Source: Septoria linicola (Eukaryota > Ascomycota > Dothideomycetes > Mycosphaerellales > Mycosphaerellaceae). Taken from it: DNA of 64,000 bases. The notes under the pieces were generated by a model. It did no database searches and had not been told where the DNA came from. It saw only the letters and a program-made list of their open reading frames with translations. Of the stretch, positions 1 to 12,219 are shown in pieces. Where the stretch lies: contig CP099432.1 in NCBI GenBank assembly GCA_024114885.1, forward strand, positions 186,001 to 250,000, given 5' to 3'. Within the stretch, counting starts at the first letter, position 1. Each line of letters begins with the position of its first letter. The position numbers and the translations under genes were made by a program.

Positions 1-199
1 GGACTTTAAAACAGAAGTATATAACGAAGGCAGTAGAGACGTCTAGTAGTTATACGAAGTAGTAAAGAAGTCCGCTTTAAGGCTAAACTCTAAGTTCAAG
101 GCTAGAGAAATAGTAGTCCGTAAAGGCTATAAACTAGTAAGCGTCGATAATATTACTACTAGTATATAAGACCTTATAATTACTATAATTCGTCGACTC

Positions 200-1980
200 G
201 AAGAAGGAGGCCTATAGCTACTACGCCTATCGATAGGATAGTAGGCGAAGTCTTACGATCACGACTATCTATATATTCTAAGTCCTACTTATAGCTAGGA
301 GATTTCGATTAATTTAGCTACGATAGATAACAGGTTAATAATCGAGGCCTATATAGCGATCGCTTTAAAGATTTTAGGTTATTAGATATATAGGCTCGAA
401 GGCTATATAGCCGTAAACTACGAGTACCTATAGTAGTTCGAGACTAAGAGCTTAATATATAGAGATCTAAAGACTAGTATTATATACTACGAGACGCCTT
501 ACCTAGGTACGGAAAAGATATAGTACTACTAGGACAAGGAACTACTAAAGCTGTTCGTATTAATAGGAGTATTAGAGTAGCGCTATAAGAAGATTAATCT
601 TGAAAATATAGATCGTTTATTAACGCTAAGAGCGAGCTAGTAGAGGATAGCGAACAAGGTAGCTAGTATCGACGATCCTATTAATATTAGCTAAGTCGCT
701 TCTATTACGTAGGAAGATTAGGACGATCTAATCGGCGCCTATATAGCCGGAGATAGTATAAAGACGAAGTAGAACCCGAACTCTTCTCGTCTAGTTAGAG
801 GATAGCTAATAGGAGTATAGAAGCGAATTACGACCTAGGCTATAGCTATAAGAACCCGCGCTTATCGTTACTCTCGTATTAAAGAGGTTAAAGATAAAAA
901 CTAGCCGGCTCCTTACCTTATAGATATAGAGGAGTTAGAGGATTCTTAAACTTAGAGACGTAATAACGATAAGATCGAGGATAAGTAGATATACGACTAC
1001 CTAAATAGTCTACTAGTTCTAGTCGCTCCTATATATGCTTAAAAGTAGAAGAAGGCTAAGGAGCCTTTAAAGACCAAGTATACGGACAACTACCTTCGAG
1101 CTACGTACGCTAATAATAACGCTAACGTCTTCTAGATAGATAAAATACTCGAATCTAAGGTCTAGTTAAGCTTAGTAGAGATTATTCTCTATAGCGAGCG
1201 AGCGTCGTATTCCTTATAGAGTCGTATTCTAAACGATATAGATCTATAGAAGAAGCTTAACAAGCTCTATATAAAGAAGCGTACGAATAGAGATAGTAGA
1301 GCTAAGATTAGCGTACATTCCTTACTATCCGAAGCCTTTAGTAAGGAGTAGGCGGAGGAGGAGCTAACGAAAGCTGTCTTAGCGACTAATATCAAGGCCT
1401 TTCGGGCTACTACTATAGCGATTAATATAGTAAAACCTAGGCTCGCTTCTAAGCTTTACGAGTAGACAGAAGATATCCTTCTATTATTTAATAATATCTA
1501 TTAGATTATTCTAAGTATCTACGTGCCTACAAAGTACGGCTCTCGAATAATAGCTTACGAGTCTTTAATCGACGAGAGAGCTAAGTTAATAATTATACTA
1601 ATCGAACACGTTCGAAAGCTTTAAGTCGGTATAACCTCTCTTAGTAATATTACTATAGAAGGAGTCGGAGGCAAGGTTACTTTCGTTAGGTACTACCTAG
1701 AGGTATTAATCGATACCTTTAGCGTAAGAGTTACTATACCGTTTCTAGTCTTACCTACGAACGGCCCGATCTTACTTAGCTAGCTATAGGTACGATAGGT
1801 GCGCCTAGCTTCTAAGAACTACGATAATAGCTCTTAGGAGGGCTTAATTAGTACTCTAGACGGCTATGTTATTATATTTACCGGTTTTAATAGCTATAGT
1901 AATATACGTACTATAGAACAAGTCCTAGGAAAAGCTAGAGTACTAAGGAACTAGCTCTAGTCGATAGTACGAGTTTAGTA
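200..1980 (+). pseudogene. Gypsy-1 gag and protease region, RIP-degraded
   Basis: One frame can be followed with TAG/TAA interruptions through a charged gag-like segment (about 770-1,450) into a segment resembling a retropepsin. In the latter (about 1,650-1,830) a hydrophobic beta-strand pattern is followed by a fragment reading GPILLS at 1,772-1,789, the usual position of an 'LG-P-W' motif after the protease active site. In a Gypsy element this part makes the capsid and the aspartic protease that cuts the polyprotein. The catalytic Asp triad is not clearly preserved and no zinc knuckle was recognised. The call rests mainly on position directly upstream of pol. Confidence 0.55.
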
Positions 1981-2229
1981 GAGGCTCTAATACTTTTATC
2001 GCGTCTAGATTCTATAGAAGTCGGTATCTAAACTCTGACTTTTAGTAATTATTAACTAAAGAATATAGGGTATACTATCGAGGACTCTAGGTCTTATAAT
2101 AGCGAGGAGTAGGAAGAGGGATTATAAGCTTTTCAAGCTTCTACTACCCTTTCTATATAAGATTTAGTAGTTAGAAGTAAAAACTCTACTTAGGAGGGTT
2201 AGCTAGTAGAACGTTCTATAGTTACCTTT

Positions 2230-3460
2230 TTAAACGATAATTACGTTATACCTCCTATACTATACTTCAAACTATACTAGTAGTATAGATAGATAAGCGA
2301 TTAGTACTAGTGTTCGTTTATAGTTACTAATAGCCCTAAACTCCTAGAGAATCAAGTCTTTAACCGCTAGGCTTATTATAGTAGACAACGTTACTATAAG
2401 GAGCTACGAATTCTATTACCTAGTTCGTTCGTATTATTAATCAAGTGCTTATAGAGTATGTCTCGTATAAGGTACGGCCGTTTCTTAATAATATTAGTAT
2501 TAAAGGGCCTAAGACAAAGTACGATAGTAAAGAGGTTAAACCTAGCCTCCGCCGTTACGTTATTAAACATATTATAGCTATAGACGACGTCCTCTATAAT
2601 ATAGAACGAGCTAATATAACTATAGCTTTTAATAAGCTATAGCTTTATTACGAATAGTTAGTAATCGTTAGTTACCTTACTAGTATTAATAGTCGCTATC
2701 TAGACTTCGCGAGAGTAGCGAAGATTAAGAAATAGCCGACGCTAGAGAATTAGAAGGAGGTTCGAATCTTCCTCGGCGTAGTTACGTACTACTACGTCTA
2801 GGTTAAAGGTTTCACGATTATCCTTACTCTACTATTTAAACTCTTATAGAAGGATACCGAGTTTTAATAGACTACCGAATACTAACTAGCTAAAGACGTC
2901 GTCTTAAAGGTACTAGTTTTAGCCCTAGCCCTAGTTACTCTTGACTTTAGAGAAGGAGTAGGACTTATTGTCGTAGGCGTGGATTCGAGTAGTAAAGGTT
3001 AGAGATATACGCTTTCCTAATATAATCGAGACGAGCTACTTCTTCGTTATCTAGTTCGATATAAGTCTGGCCTATTTAACCTAGTAGAGGTCAAGTATAA
3101 TACTAGAAAGCGCGAATGCCTTAGTATACTAAAGGTATTAAAGAAGCTGAAACTATAGCTGTTCGGAGTATACTTCTAACTAGAGATTAATATAAATACC
3201 CTCGTTTACTAGCTTAATAAAGCTACCTCTAATTTACCGAATATAGTAATAACGTACTAGCTAGTATAGATCTACCTCTTCGACTTTAACGTTATATATG
3301 TTCCTAGTAAGAAGTATATAGCTCTAGATTCGTTATTAAGGAAGCCTATTACGCCTAAAGATATAGAGGCTATAGAATAGGAAGAAGACGTAGATCTAAT
3401 AATTAACGAGCAATTCTTCGATATCTTTTACGTTAACGCTTTCTCTATATAAGTGATTTA
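2230..3460 (+). pseudogene. Gypsy-1 reverse transcriptase and RNase H, RIP-degraded
   Basis: This copies element RNA into DNA in the Gypsy cycle. The short open stretch at 2,445-2,642 reads ...YKVRPFLNNISIKGPKT..., a signature of a widespread fungal Gypsy pol family. Near 2,765-2,870 FLGVVTYYYV matches the conserved 'FLG...YYR' block at the RT/RNase H junction. The RNase H connection follows (about 2,880-3,340), with RKRECLSILKVLKKLKL near 3,109-3,155 and a conserved downstream block near 3,280-3,350. Dozens of stops occur, essentially all TAG or TAA. The start is arbitrary because the N-terminal RT part is too eroded to place. Confidence 0.85.
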
Positions 3461-3539
3461 GGGCGAGCTATCTATAATTAATAGGATCTACTCTTAGGAG
3501 TTAATAAATATCGCTTTCGTGCTTATACGGATATAAAGA

Positions 3540-4760
3540 CCTAAGAGAGTTTCTAATAACGAGTATAAGCGGTTAAGGAAGAAGTATCGGCTGTTTTATA
3601 TTAAGAACAACTAGCTCTAGCGCTAAGAGCGAGTAGCTAGACCTCTATAGCGAGTTATCGATAAACCTAAAGTACGAGCTCGTATTATTAAGGTATACTA
3701 TTATAAGAACGGTTATCGTAGTACTAAATAGACGTATAATCTTATCTAGAAACGATAGTAGTAGGATAGGGTTTAGGCTTAGATTTCGCTCGCTATTCGG
3801 TAGTATACTATTTATAGTCTTTAGTATAGGAGATAGGTACCTAGAGAACTATAGATCCCGCTCTAAGTTATAGTCGGCTAGTAGTAGTATATCGACAGCT
3901 TATATATCTCGAAGAACTGTTCGTTAATAGTTATACGCGAATCTCTATCGCGCTAGCTAGAAGTACGTATGTTCTAGTATCTATTAAAGAGTATCTCCTT
4001 AGTATAGATAGCGAGGTTTATATAGGAAGAGATCTTTTACTAGTAGGGTACTACTATAGAAGTTATCCTCGACAACTATAAGACTAACCTTAGTAACGTA
4101 GAGAAGCTACTACTATCGTATAGTATTAAACGTATTAATATTTCGCCGTACTACTCTTAGTCTAACGCTATCGTTAAAGTCGGCTATAAGACAATATTAG
4201 ACGCTTGCTTAAAGCTCTCTAATAGCGGCCTTTATACGATTCGTAACTATATTCTAGCGGTTCTATAGGTAGAGAGAACGATAATAGTCTCTACTACTAG
4301 CCTAATACTATTAGAGGTAATAATTAGGCGTAACGTAGTACTACTAATCGAGCTAGAACACTATACCTTCTAGATTATAGATTAGGGCAAGGTTAAGACT
4401 AGAGTAGAGCTTCTTACGATTCGAGCTTAGGCCCTAGAAGCTATAGAAACGACTATAGAAGAAGGACGACTACGTTAATAGCGTCTCCGAGAATAGAACA
4501 AGGCGTACTTCGATAAATATCGCTATATAGACCTTACTATACTAAAGGAAAGAGATCTTATATTAGTATACCGCTCTAAGTTAAAGACTAGCTTCTCCTA
4601 TAAACTTACGTTTAGGTAGGAAGGCCTTTTTAGAGTATCTAAAGTATTATAGAAAGGTATATCGTATAAGCTTAAGGAACTAGATAGCTCTAAATAAGAG
4701 TATATCTATAAGAGGATAGACCTTAAGAAATATACCTTTCTATAAGAAAACCTAAAGCTA
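3540..4760 (+). pseudogene. Gypsy-1 integrase, RIP-degraded
   Basis: Integrase would insert the cDNA copy. A zinc-binding N-terminal segment lies at about 3,690-3,860, with fragments YYKNGYRSTK and QYRRQVPREL-like text once TAG is read as Gln. The catalytic core runs from about 3,885: an Asp in IDSLYIS (near 3,890), a second in LDNYKT (near 4,070), and about 100 bases later a VKVGYKTI segment where the catalytic Glu would sit. In that segment the Glu codon reads AAA, consistent with G-to-A mutation. A basic C-terminal domain continues to about 4,760. I saw no convincing chromodomain. Confidence 0.85.
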
Positions 4761-4899
4761 GTTCCGGATTAGGTTAAACTAGAGGAAGTACTACTACTAA
4801 TAGAGAAGGTTATAGAACTAGGCCTTCTACCTAGGTATAAGTATCTATAGATCTTTATTAGTAAGCTATTAGTAATAACTTAAGAAGAAAAGAGAGAGT

Positions 4900-5700
4900 T
4901 ATATACGCTAGCTACTAACGGAGCTTAAAGAAGAAGTAGAAGACTTAGTAAGCTAAAGGCTAAAGCTAGCCTAGTAGAGCTAAAGAAGTAGAAATTCGAT
5001 AGGCGATACTTAATTAGGAGTATAAGCTAAGATCTAGCTACTAAAGCCTAGCCTCTACTATAAAAGGACTAATCTTCCTAAGATCGTACTATCCTAAGCG
5101 CTTCTTTTATTTCTAGAGCTACTATCGAGCTCTAATCTAACCTTCCTAAGCGCTTCTCTTAGTCTTAAAGCTACTATTAAGCTCTAATTAGAGCTTTCTA
5201 AGCTTGTAATTTACTAGACTAGTATAAATCTAGCTAAATCTTAGCTATCTCGAGTACTTCTTTTATTCCTAGAGCTACTATTAAGCTCTAATCTAAGCTT
5301 CCTAAGCTCCTCTTTTACTAGATTAGTAGAAATCTAGCTAATCCTAACTATCCTAACACTATTTTCTATAGCTAAGATAAGTATCTATATAGCTAGTTAC
5401 TCTTCTAAGCTTAACTTTTAAGTATAGATTCTATGTCTAATAGCTAACCTACTATCCTACTCCTTTTTCTAAGTCTCGAGCCTACTATTACTATAAAAGT
5501 TAGCTATCCTAAGCTACTTTCTACTACTAGGTCTTAAAAATCTAAGCTAGACCTATACTCCTAAAGCTCTTTTCTACTAGCGATTTCTAAGAGAGATAAG
5601 AGTTGTCTGTCCTAAAGATCTTTTTACTACTAATTCTTGTCTAAGAAAAGGAATCGCTAAAGATATTAGTTTCTAGTAGAGAATTCTTAAAGTTTAAGGT
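4900..5700. repeat. Non-coding stretch with imperfect tandem repeats
   Basis: No gene is visible. Between about 5,093 and 5,340 a unit of roughly 50-100 bases recurs at least three times with substitutions; its core reads 'agctactattaagctctaat' (copies near 5,120, 5,170 and 5,275). It may be the 3' untranslated region or LTR of Gypsy-1, or an older repeat. I could not match it elsewhere in the window. Confidence 0.5.
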
Positions 5701-8700
5701 TTTTCAGCCTATATAAAGGTAGAGAAGCTTAAATCTTTAGTAACAACGGCTCTAATAGCTCCTTTCTAGCTATTAATTATAGCGCTAGCGGTCTCTTACG
5801 ATACGGAAAGCGCGATCTAGTAAGTCGACTAGATATATAAAAAATAAGACTCTTTTAAGTTAGTAGAGGTAACGACGACGATATCTAAGTCTTAGTCCTC
5901 GTTAGCGATAGTAAGGTATATACTATAGTAGTTAGTAGTAGCGTTAGTAGTATACGACGGCTACGGAAGCGTTAAGGTAAAGTAAACTTTTAGTTATCTT
6001 TTTAAACGATAACTAAAACCTTACGTAACTAAGCCTCGTATATAGACCCCTAATCCTAATAGTAGTTACGCTACTACGATAAGGCATATAATTAGACTAC
6101 TTTCACGCTCTAAACGATCTCTTCTTACTTATTAACTATTAATTAGTTACTATAGAGCCTTGCTTCTATTAAGTTCGATTCTTATCTTTCGTTACTACCT
6201 AGTAACGCTATATAGCTATTTATATACGTAAGCGGTAACTAATATAATAGAAAACTCTATAACCGGTTACGCGCCTAACCCTCCTCGCTATTCAAGTCAC
6301 TTATTACTAGTTACGCGCTTTATGTCGCTCTAAGCTACTAATACGACTAATTAAAGACGTTCTCTTTCTCTATCGCGTATAAAGAATAAGACTTCCCCTT
6401 TCTAGCGTTCTTTAACGCCTAAACGCTTATTAAGACCGGCGCTTTCGCCTTCTACCTTACCTATTCGAAGTCTAATATAAGAACTACCTAGATAAGATTC
6501 TCTAAAGAAGAGATAAAAAATAGCTTCTTTAAGTTCTATATAGAGTATAGCGCTCGCTCGTACTAATCGCGAAGGCTCTCTCGTTAGTTTCTAGGCCTTA
6601 AGCAGACCTCTTACTAGTATAACAAACCTTAATAACGCTACTAAAGCTATCCTGTCGCTAGAAACGCTATAAGAACAAGAGGAGAGTATCGACTTAGTAC
6701 TTAAGTAAGTCGAGGAAGTAAATAATAGAATAAAGATTAGTATATTTAACTTCTTTAAACGCCTCTTAGCTAAGATTTTACTAAAGTACCTTAACGCGTA
6801 GAGCGTAAAGCGCGATAATATAAAGAAGATACGCTAAGAAGGCCGAGACTTAGTAAAGGAGAGAAACTTAATCTAGTAGTAGCTACGTATAGAGTTTAGG
6901 CACGAGTAGAACTTTCTCTTTCTTAACTAAGTCTTATATAATAAAGAGATACTTAGGAACCTTCGTTAATAGTTAAATAAGTATAAAGGCGTCTTCGAAG
7001 AGAGCGAGCCTAAAGACTAGGTTTTCTTAGCGTAGTAAAAGTAAGATCGTTTCTATTAGTAGATAGCGAATATGTTCTCTTATAGCTAGTATTTTTAGCT
7101 ATAGAGAAGTAAGAAGACTCCTAGCTCGTAGGGCTTAGGCTTTATTAATACGAACTTAGATAGGCGACGCTACTAGAATAAGTTTAAGGTAGAGCTCTCG
7201 TAAGTCGACGTATTCAGCTATAAGATAAGAGAAGCGTACCTAGAGGCGGGCTATAAGCTTAATTAGTATAGATTTACGGTTAAGCTTACTAAGGAGGAGT
7301 ATAAAGGAGAGACCTTCGAAGAACCGACTTACGTGTTCCTAGTAGTAGAGAGATAGCCCTCGATGTCCTATAGACTATTACCTCCTCTCGGAAACCTAAG
7401 ACCTAATAGACGTCCCTCTTCCTCTACGTCTAAGAGCCTATTCTTATCTAGTTCTACTCGAAACTCTAATTAAGAAAGAAAAGGAGAAGATAGTTTACTT
7501 ACAACTCTAGAGCCTCGCCTTAGAGATACCGTATCGCCTAGTACTATATAGAGGCTAAAAGCTTAGTTAGAGAAGTTAACGCTAAGCTCTACGAAGAAGC
7601 TTACGCCTGTTCTTCGTAAGAGTAGGAGGCTTACTAGAATTCGCGCTAGAGAAACTATTATTAACTCGATCGAAACTTCTCCTATACCGAGTACTTTAGG
7701 TAATAGCGATCCTATATAAGACTAAGTCTTACCTACGACGAAGCTACTACTAGGTCCGTAACGCCTATCGCTAATCGTACTAGAAGATAATAGTAGAATT
7801 AAGCTAGAGAGCGACTTAGAGCCTAATCTACGTTACTAGGCTTATATAAAGAATAGTGTTACCTCTAAAGTCTATTACTATATAATCGTTAGTAGTACTC
7901 TTAAAGAGGTCGATAATATCTAGGAGAAGAAGAAGGTAGCTAAGAGCTATACTTTAATTAATATTCTTCTATACCTTAGCTAGCCTCTTTATAAAGAATA
8001 TATAGCTAAGATAGGTAATACTATAGGTTTGAAGCTACCGAAGATAGCTAACGTAACGTATACCCTCTACTAGCGTATTATTTAGATAGGTAGTATAGCC
8101 GATCTCTAAGCCCTTATCGCCTAGAATACTTAAAACTAGACGTAGTTCAAGCTAGAAGCGAATACTTTCTTCTCTAAGCTAGTAGGACGCTCTCGTCGTA
8201 GTAAGAAAAGTACTAATACTTAGAAACTAGAGGACGATATCGACGCTCTAATACGCGAGGTAGGTAGGAGCTATCTTAGACCCTTTTAGTTCGTAGTAAC
8301 CGAAGTAGACTTGAAGGTTACTTCTAACGTCTATTAGAGGGCTTAGGAGCTCTTAGACTACGATAGTAATAAGAGTACCTAGACCGATTATAGCTTCCTC
8401 TTTTATTCTCCTTCTACTAGAGGCCTATTTTAGATCCTAGACTCTTTACTCGAAGCTATATAGTATAAGTTTGTAGTATATCGATAGTATAATATAGCTA
8501 TTAGTTAGTATAGTTAGTCTCGTAGTATATAGTACTCGCTGTCCTAATAGCTTCTTCGCTAGTATCCTCTACTATAGCTATACTAGCTAGTTACTACTTC
8601 GTATACGACTATTAAGTACGTAGCCTACCTATCTACTACCTTTTATATCTTCGACGATAAGATAGGTTCTAACTACCCTAACGGCTTCTAGTATATCGCT

Positions 8701-9545
8701 TTAAACGAGAATATACTACTTAAGGAGAAGAGGCTTAATTAGGTTTAATTTACGATCTCTCTAGACGATACTAGCGATAGAGGACGACTTTTACTAACTT
8801 CGGACACGATTAGTAACGGGCTCTTTAACCCTAAGGAGGCAAAGTAGCTAGCAAGGCGTATTATCGCTAATAAGTAAAGCTATAGTACAGATTTCGTTAA
8901 GACTATACCTCTAGTAATTACTAATAAAATAAAAGCTAATCTTAAGCTTAGTTAGAAGAATCCTTATACTAATACGGGCTCGCTAGTTATTTCGTACTCC
9001 TATATCCCTTAGTAGTATACTCGTATAGGCAAAGAGTATCGTATAATTCTAATAGTGTTTCTAGCCTACTCTAATAGTCGAACGTTAGATAAGCTACCTA
9101 ATAGTAACTACGTTAGCGTTTCTACGATCTATAGCGTATATCTCTACTACGAGCGGATACCCTTTATAGCTTCTAGTACTATATACCCTATACGAGTAAT
9201 AAAACCCTTCGCTACGAAGGTACTTCTAACTAGCCTAGGCCTAATTTCTAATACCTTAGTAGGCTGAGTTCTATAGACGGATTAGGTAGTAAGTATAGAA
9301 ATAAAGAAGCTCTTTAGTATAAGTAAGAAGGAGTTTAAGGTCTATATAGCTAAGTAGTAGACTATAGCTAAAGCTTAATTCGATACTACCTACGCTATAG
9401 CTATAGATATTAAAGAGTAGGTGTTTAGCGAAGCTAGCTTTATAAGCGCGGATAGTAACTTAGAAGTATTAGTATCGAAGAAGAGAGAGGCTATTCCTAA
9501 GGAGATCCCTAAGGATATAGTAGAAGAGTAGCGTCTAGCGAATAA
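5700..9545 (+). pseudogene. Unrecognised long coding frame(s), RIP-degraded
   Basis: From about 7,860 to 9,540 one + frame can be read for more than 500 codons, interrupted only by TAG/TAA and never by TGA, which is what a once-open frame looks like after RIP. A 70-codon stretch (9,055-9,267) is still fully open. Visible fragments include EDDIDALIREVGRSYLRPF (near 8,220-8,290) and FDDKIGSNYPNGF (near 8,650). Further upstream (6,900-7,450) another frame has similar character. I recognise no RT, integrase, transposase or zinc-finger motif. It could be an accessory gene of a mobile element or a captured, duplicated host gene. Function unknown. Confidence 0.4.
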
Positions 9546-9717
9546 TAATTGGATCTAAGAAGGTGTTTTTAGTAGTTATTATTAGAAAAGGTAACTATTT
9601 AATAGGCCTCTAATTGAAAGTTTAATAGACTTTAATAGAAAAACTAGCTAGTTTTAAGCAATTCTAAGTAAGATCTATAGGTAGTTAGGTGTCTAGTTAG
9701 ATACTAAGAAAGGGAGG

Positions 9718-9998
9718 ATTAGTAAGGTAAAGGCCTACCTATATACCGTACTTAGTAGTTTTAGTATAAAAGCAAGGTAGTAGCTCGTTTCTAAGATAGG
9801 AATATTTACTCTACTTAATTAATTTAATGTTCTATAGTCCTAGTATAGGCTCTTAGTCTTAGGACTACTAGTTTGAGCTCGTTACTACTAGTTAATTAAC
9901 GTATTATAAGACTATTACTCTCCGAATAGGTCTTGTTCTATAGCGACTACTCTTATACCTACCTAGGAGGTTAGTATTAGAGTAGTTATTATCTATTA
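9718..9998. repeat. Left copy of a direct repeat flanking Gypsy-2 (probable LTR)
   Basis: This 281-base segment recurs in the same orientation at 17,528-17,818 with scattered transitions and a few indels. Both begin with attagtaaggtaaaggccta and end with gttattatctatta or a one-base variant. Both contain a TATA-like box (agtataaaagcaagg) about 50 bases in, as LTR promoters do. With Gypsy-2 removed the two copies would be only about 800 bases apart, like the LTRs of a small non-autonomous element into which Gypsy-2 inserted. A clear target duplication outside the pair was not found. Confidence 0.65.
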
Positions 9999-10513
9999 GT
10001 ATATATTTTAACTCGCTATAAGAACTTAGGCGCTATTAAATTTAATATTATAGGTCTCTAACCTCTCTTAGCTTACTTTAAGCTAGATAGAAAGCTTACT
10101 TAATATAAGCTAGAGTCTAGTAGAAAGTATAACTCTTCGTTTAGTAATATTCGAGTTACTTAGAATAGCTATAATAGCTCTCTACTATAGTATTACTTTA
10201 TAGCGTTCGAGAGATTCGATCTTTATACTATATAGTCGAATTAACTAATATTTAGCTATCTACTCTTAGTACTAGAGATAAATATTCTAGAATACTTCTA
10301 TATACTACTAGCTATAAAGGACGATAATTACTAGCTTTATAATATAAGAGCCGTTATAGTACTCTCTCTATAGCCGAGATACTCGAGTAATATACTCGTT
10401 AGAGTTAGTAAGGTTATTATAGAGGAATATAAGCTAATTAACTTACTAACGATATATATAAGATCGTAAACTTAGTAAGTAACTTAATTAGACGTATAAA
10501 GATACCTAGGTAG
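9999..10513. other. Interior of the outer repeat pair, left part
   Basis: This AT-rich, RIP-affected sequence lies between the left direct repeat and the Gypsy-2 insertion point. No coding frame or motif was recognised. It ends with GGTAG, the target duplication of Gypsy-2. Its continuation after Gypsy-2 would be 17,240-17,527. Confidence 0.5.
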
Positions 10514-10685
10514 TATAAAAGAGGTATATAGTAATATATAGAGCGCTCTCCTAATAAGACTATTAGGATGTCGTAAGACTAATTCTTGCCTCCTTTTAGA
10601 TATATACGCGTACTATAATTATACCGTACGCTAAGCCTACGAGCCTAAGGTAGGTCTTAGCCTTCGACCTTACCTAGCTCTTATA
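10514..10685 (-). repeat. Gypsy-2 3' LTR
   Basis: This is the 172-base terminal repeat, matching 17,063-17,234 with a few transitions. It is preceded by the target duplication GGTAG and followed inward by the polypurine tract (read on minus). It is the 3' LTR because pol is on the minus strand. Confidence 0.92.
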
Positions 10686-11039
10686 ACTATCTCCTCTCTC
10701 TAAGGGAGCTACCCTTAGCGATAACCCTTACTTTATAGGTTATATTCTAGGCTTCCTATTTAGTCTTTATAATATACTTTATATATTCCGCGCCTATCGC
10801 GTTATACCTACGAACCTTTAGCGTATTACGTAAATTCGCGCTACGAAGTAAAGAGTTACTATATATGTTACGTTTACGTAGTAACATATTCCTTACTATA
10901 GCGACTACGATTCGTAGCTCGAGCGTGTTCTTAAAAACTCTTCTAACTCTCTCTTAGACTTTCTCTCTACGTATATAATATTTTCTATATCCTTAGTAAG
11001 CTAGTATCTCTATACGATTACCGTACTACTAACGTAAGT

Positions 11040-11877
11040 ACTATGCCTCTAAAACGTACTAGAGTCGTAGTCTCGAACCGCCTACTACGTACTATCGACG
11101 ATATTAGAGGCCGTAGAGATATCGAGATCTGCCTCTACTATATTAAGTATACCTACGATAGTATAGATTTTCGAATACTCCTTGACTACGCTTTACCTAC
11201 TAATAGACTACGTATAGACGACGAACCTACGTATAACGAGGTAATAAAGCCTAGCTAGAAGGTTAAGTATTAGCGCTATAAGCGCTAATACTACTATTAT
11301 AAGCGTATTACTAATAGAAACCTTAAGTAGTAGGCGCGCCGCGTACTATACTACTATAGGTAGCTAGAGACCCTCTCTAAGAGCGTACGTAAAGAGTAGG
11401 TAAAGCGCCGCCTAAAGAGCCTCTATATCTCTATTAAGACTACTAAGAGGGTCTTTACTAGTAATAAAAGTAAAGCCGTTAGCGGCTAGGATACGCTACG
11501 TAAGGCGAGCGTACTCGCCTCGCTACTAGCTAGCGCGATATCCGTTACTAGTCTAGTAGAGACCTAGCGCTAGTCTAACTTTATAGTAGCTATATTTGAG
11601 CTATAGTACGAGGTATACCTACTTTTCCTATACGATCCTCGTACGATACTAATACTCTTCGTAGACTAACTATATAGTAGGCGCCTCTAGCGACGCCCTA
11701 GACGCTACTATAGAGGCAGCCTACCTCGAGGGTAGTAACTAGGAGGAGAGTAAGCTCTCTAAGAACGTAGTGTCCGACGAGGAGGCGGAGGTAGAGGAGG
11801 ATAAGAGTAAGGACGTAGAGGGCGTCGATAGTAGCAGAAACGCTAGCGACGACGCGCTCTCTATAGATAATAAATAA
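11040..11877 (+). pseudogene. Extra frame inside Gypsy-2, opposite to pol
   Basis: Between the 3' end of pol and the left LTR a + strand frame begins with ATG at 11,043, stays open for 71 codons, then continues with TAG/TAA stops only to about 11,700. In a neighbouring frame it ends in a strongly acidic stretch (DEEAEVEEDKSKDVEG near 11,776-11,823) before TAA at 11,875-11,877. The front part is Arg/Lys-rich (MPLKRTRVVVSNRLL). It points against pol, unlike gag-pol. I do not recognise a family. It may be an accessory or antisense gene of this chromovirus, or a captured segment. A frameshift near 11,700 is needed to join the two parts. Confidence 0.4.
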
Positions 11878-12108
11878 GCGTTTCGCTCGCTAACTATCTA
11901 CGCCTCTTATACTCTACTCGCGCCTATATAGGCTATAGTTAGATTCTTACTTCTTGCCTATAGGTACTATACGACTCGCTTAGCGGGCGTATATAAATAA
12001 TATAGTTCACGCTTCTATATATCCTAAATACCTTAGTAATTTTCTTACTCTCTCGAATTTAAAGTTTGCTCCTATATATAGGTTTAGCGCTTAGTACTTA
12101 GTATCGCT

Positions 12109-12188
12109 ATATTAGTACCTTAGTATATTAGTGCCTTAGCGTATTAGTGCCTTAGCGTATTAGTACCTTAGCGTATTAGTACCTTAGC
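12109..12188. repeat. 16-base tandem repeat, five copies
   Basis: Five head-to-tail copies of a 16-base unit; the last two are exactly gtattagtaccttagc. The first three differ from it by at most three positions, all transitions. It sits just beyond the 3' end of the Gypsy-2 integrase/chromodomain frame, in the 3' untranslated part of the element. Confidence 0.9.
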
Positions 12189-12219
12189 GCTTCTATCTTA
12201 CTACGCGCCTACTTACGCG

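Larger units (their letters stand above)
1..4900 (+). mobile_element. Ty3/Gypsy retrotransposon remnant (Gypsy-1), 5' end outside window
   Basis: This is a decayed LTR retrotransposon read on the + strand. Gag/protease, reverse transcriptase, RNase H and integrase follow each other in the Ty3/Gypsy order, with integrase last. Every domain is broken by many in-frame TAG/TAA codons, mostly where Gln or Trp is expected, as RIP produces. The 5' LTR would lie left of the window. I did not find a 3' LTR; a purine run near 4,885-4,897 could be the polypurine tract. It cannot encode protein now. The Gypsy assignment is firm; the 3' border is not resolved. Confidence 0.85.

Noticed and set aside
12109..12188. 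CRISPR-like array
   Set aside because: The 16-base units are directly adjacent without spacers, in a eukaryotic retrotransposon.
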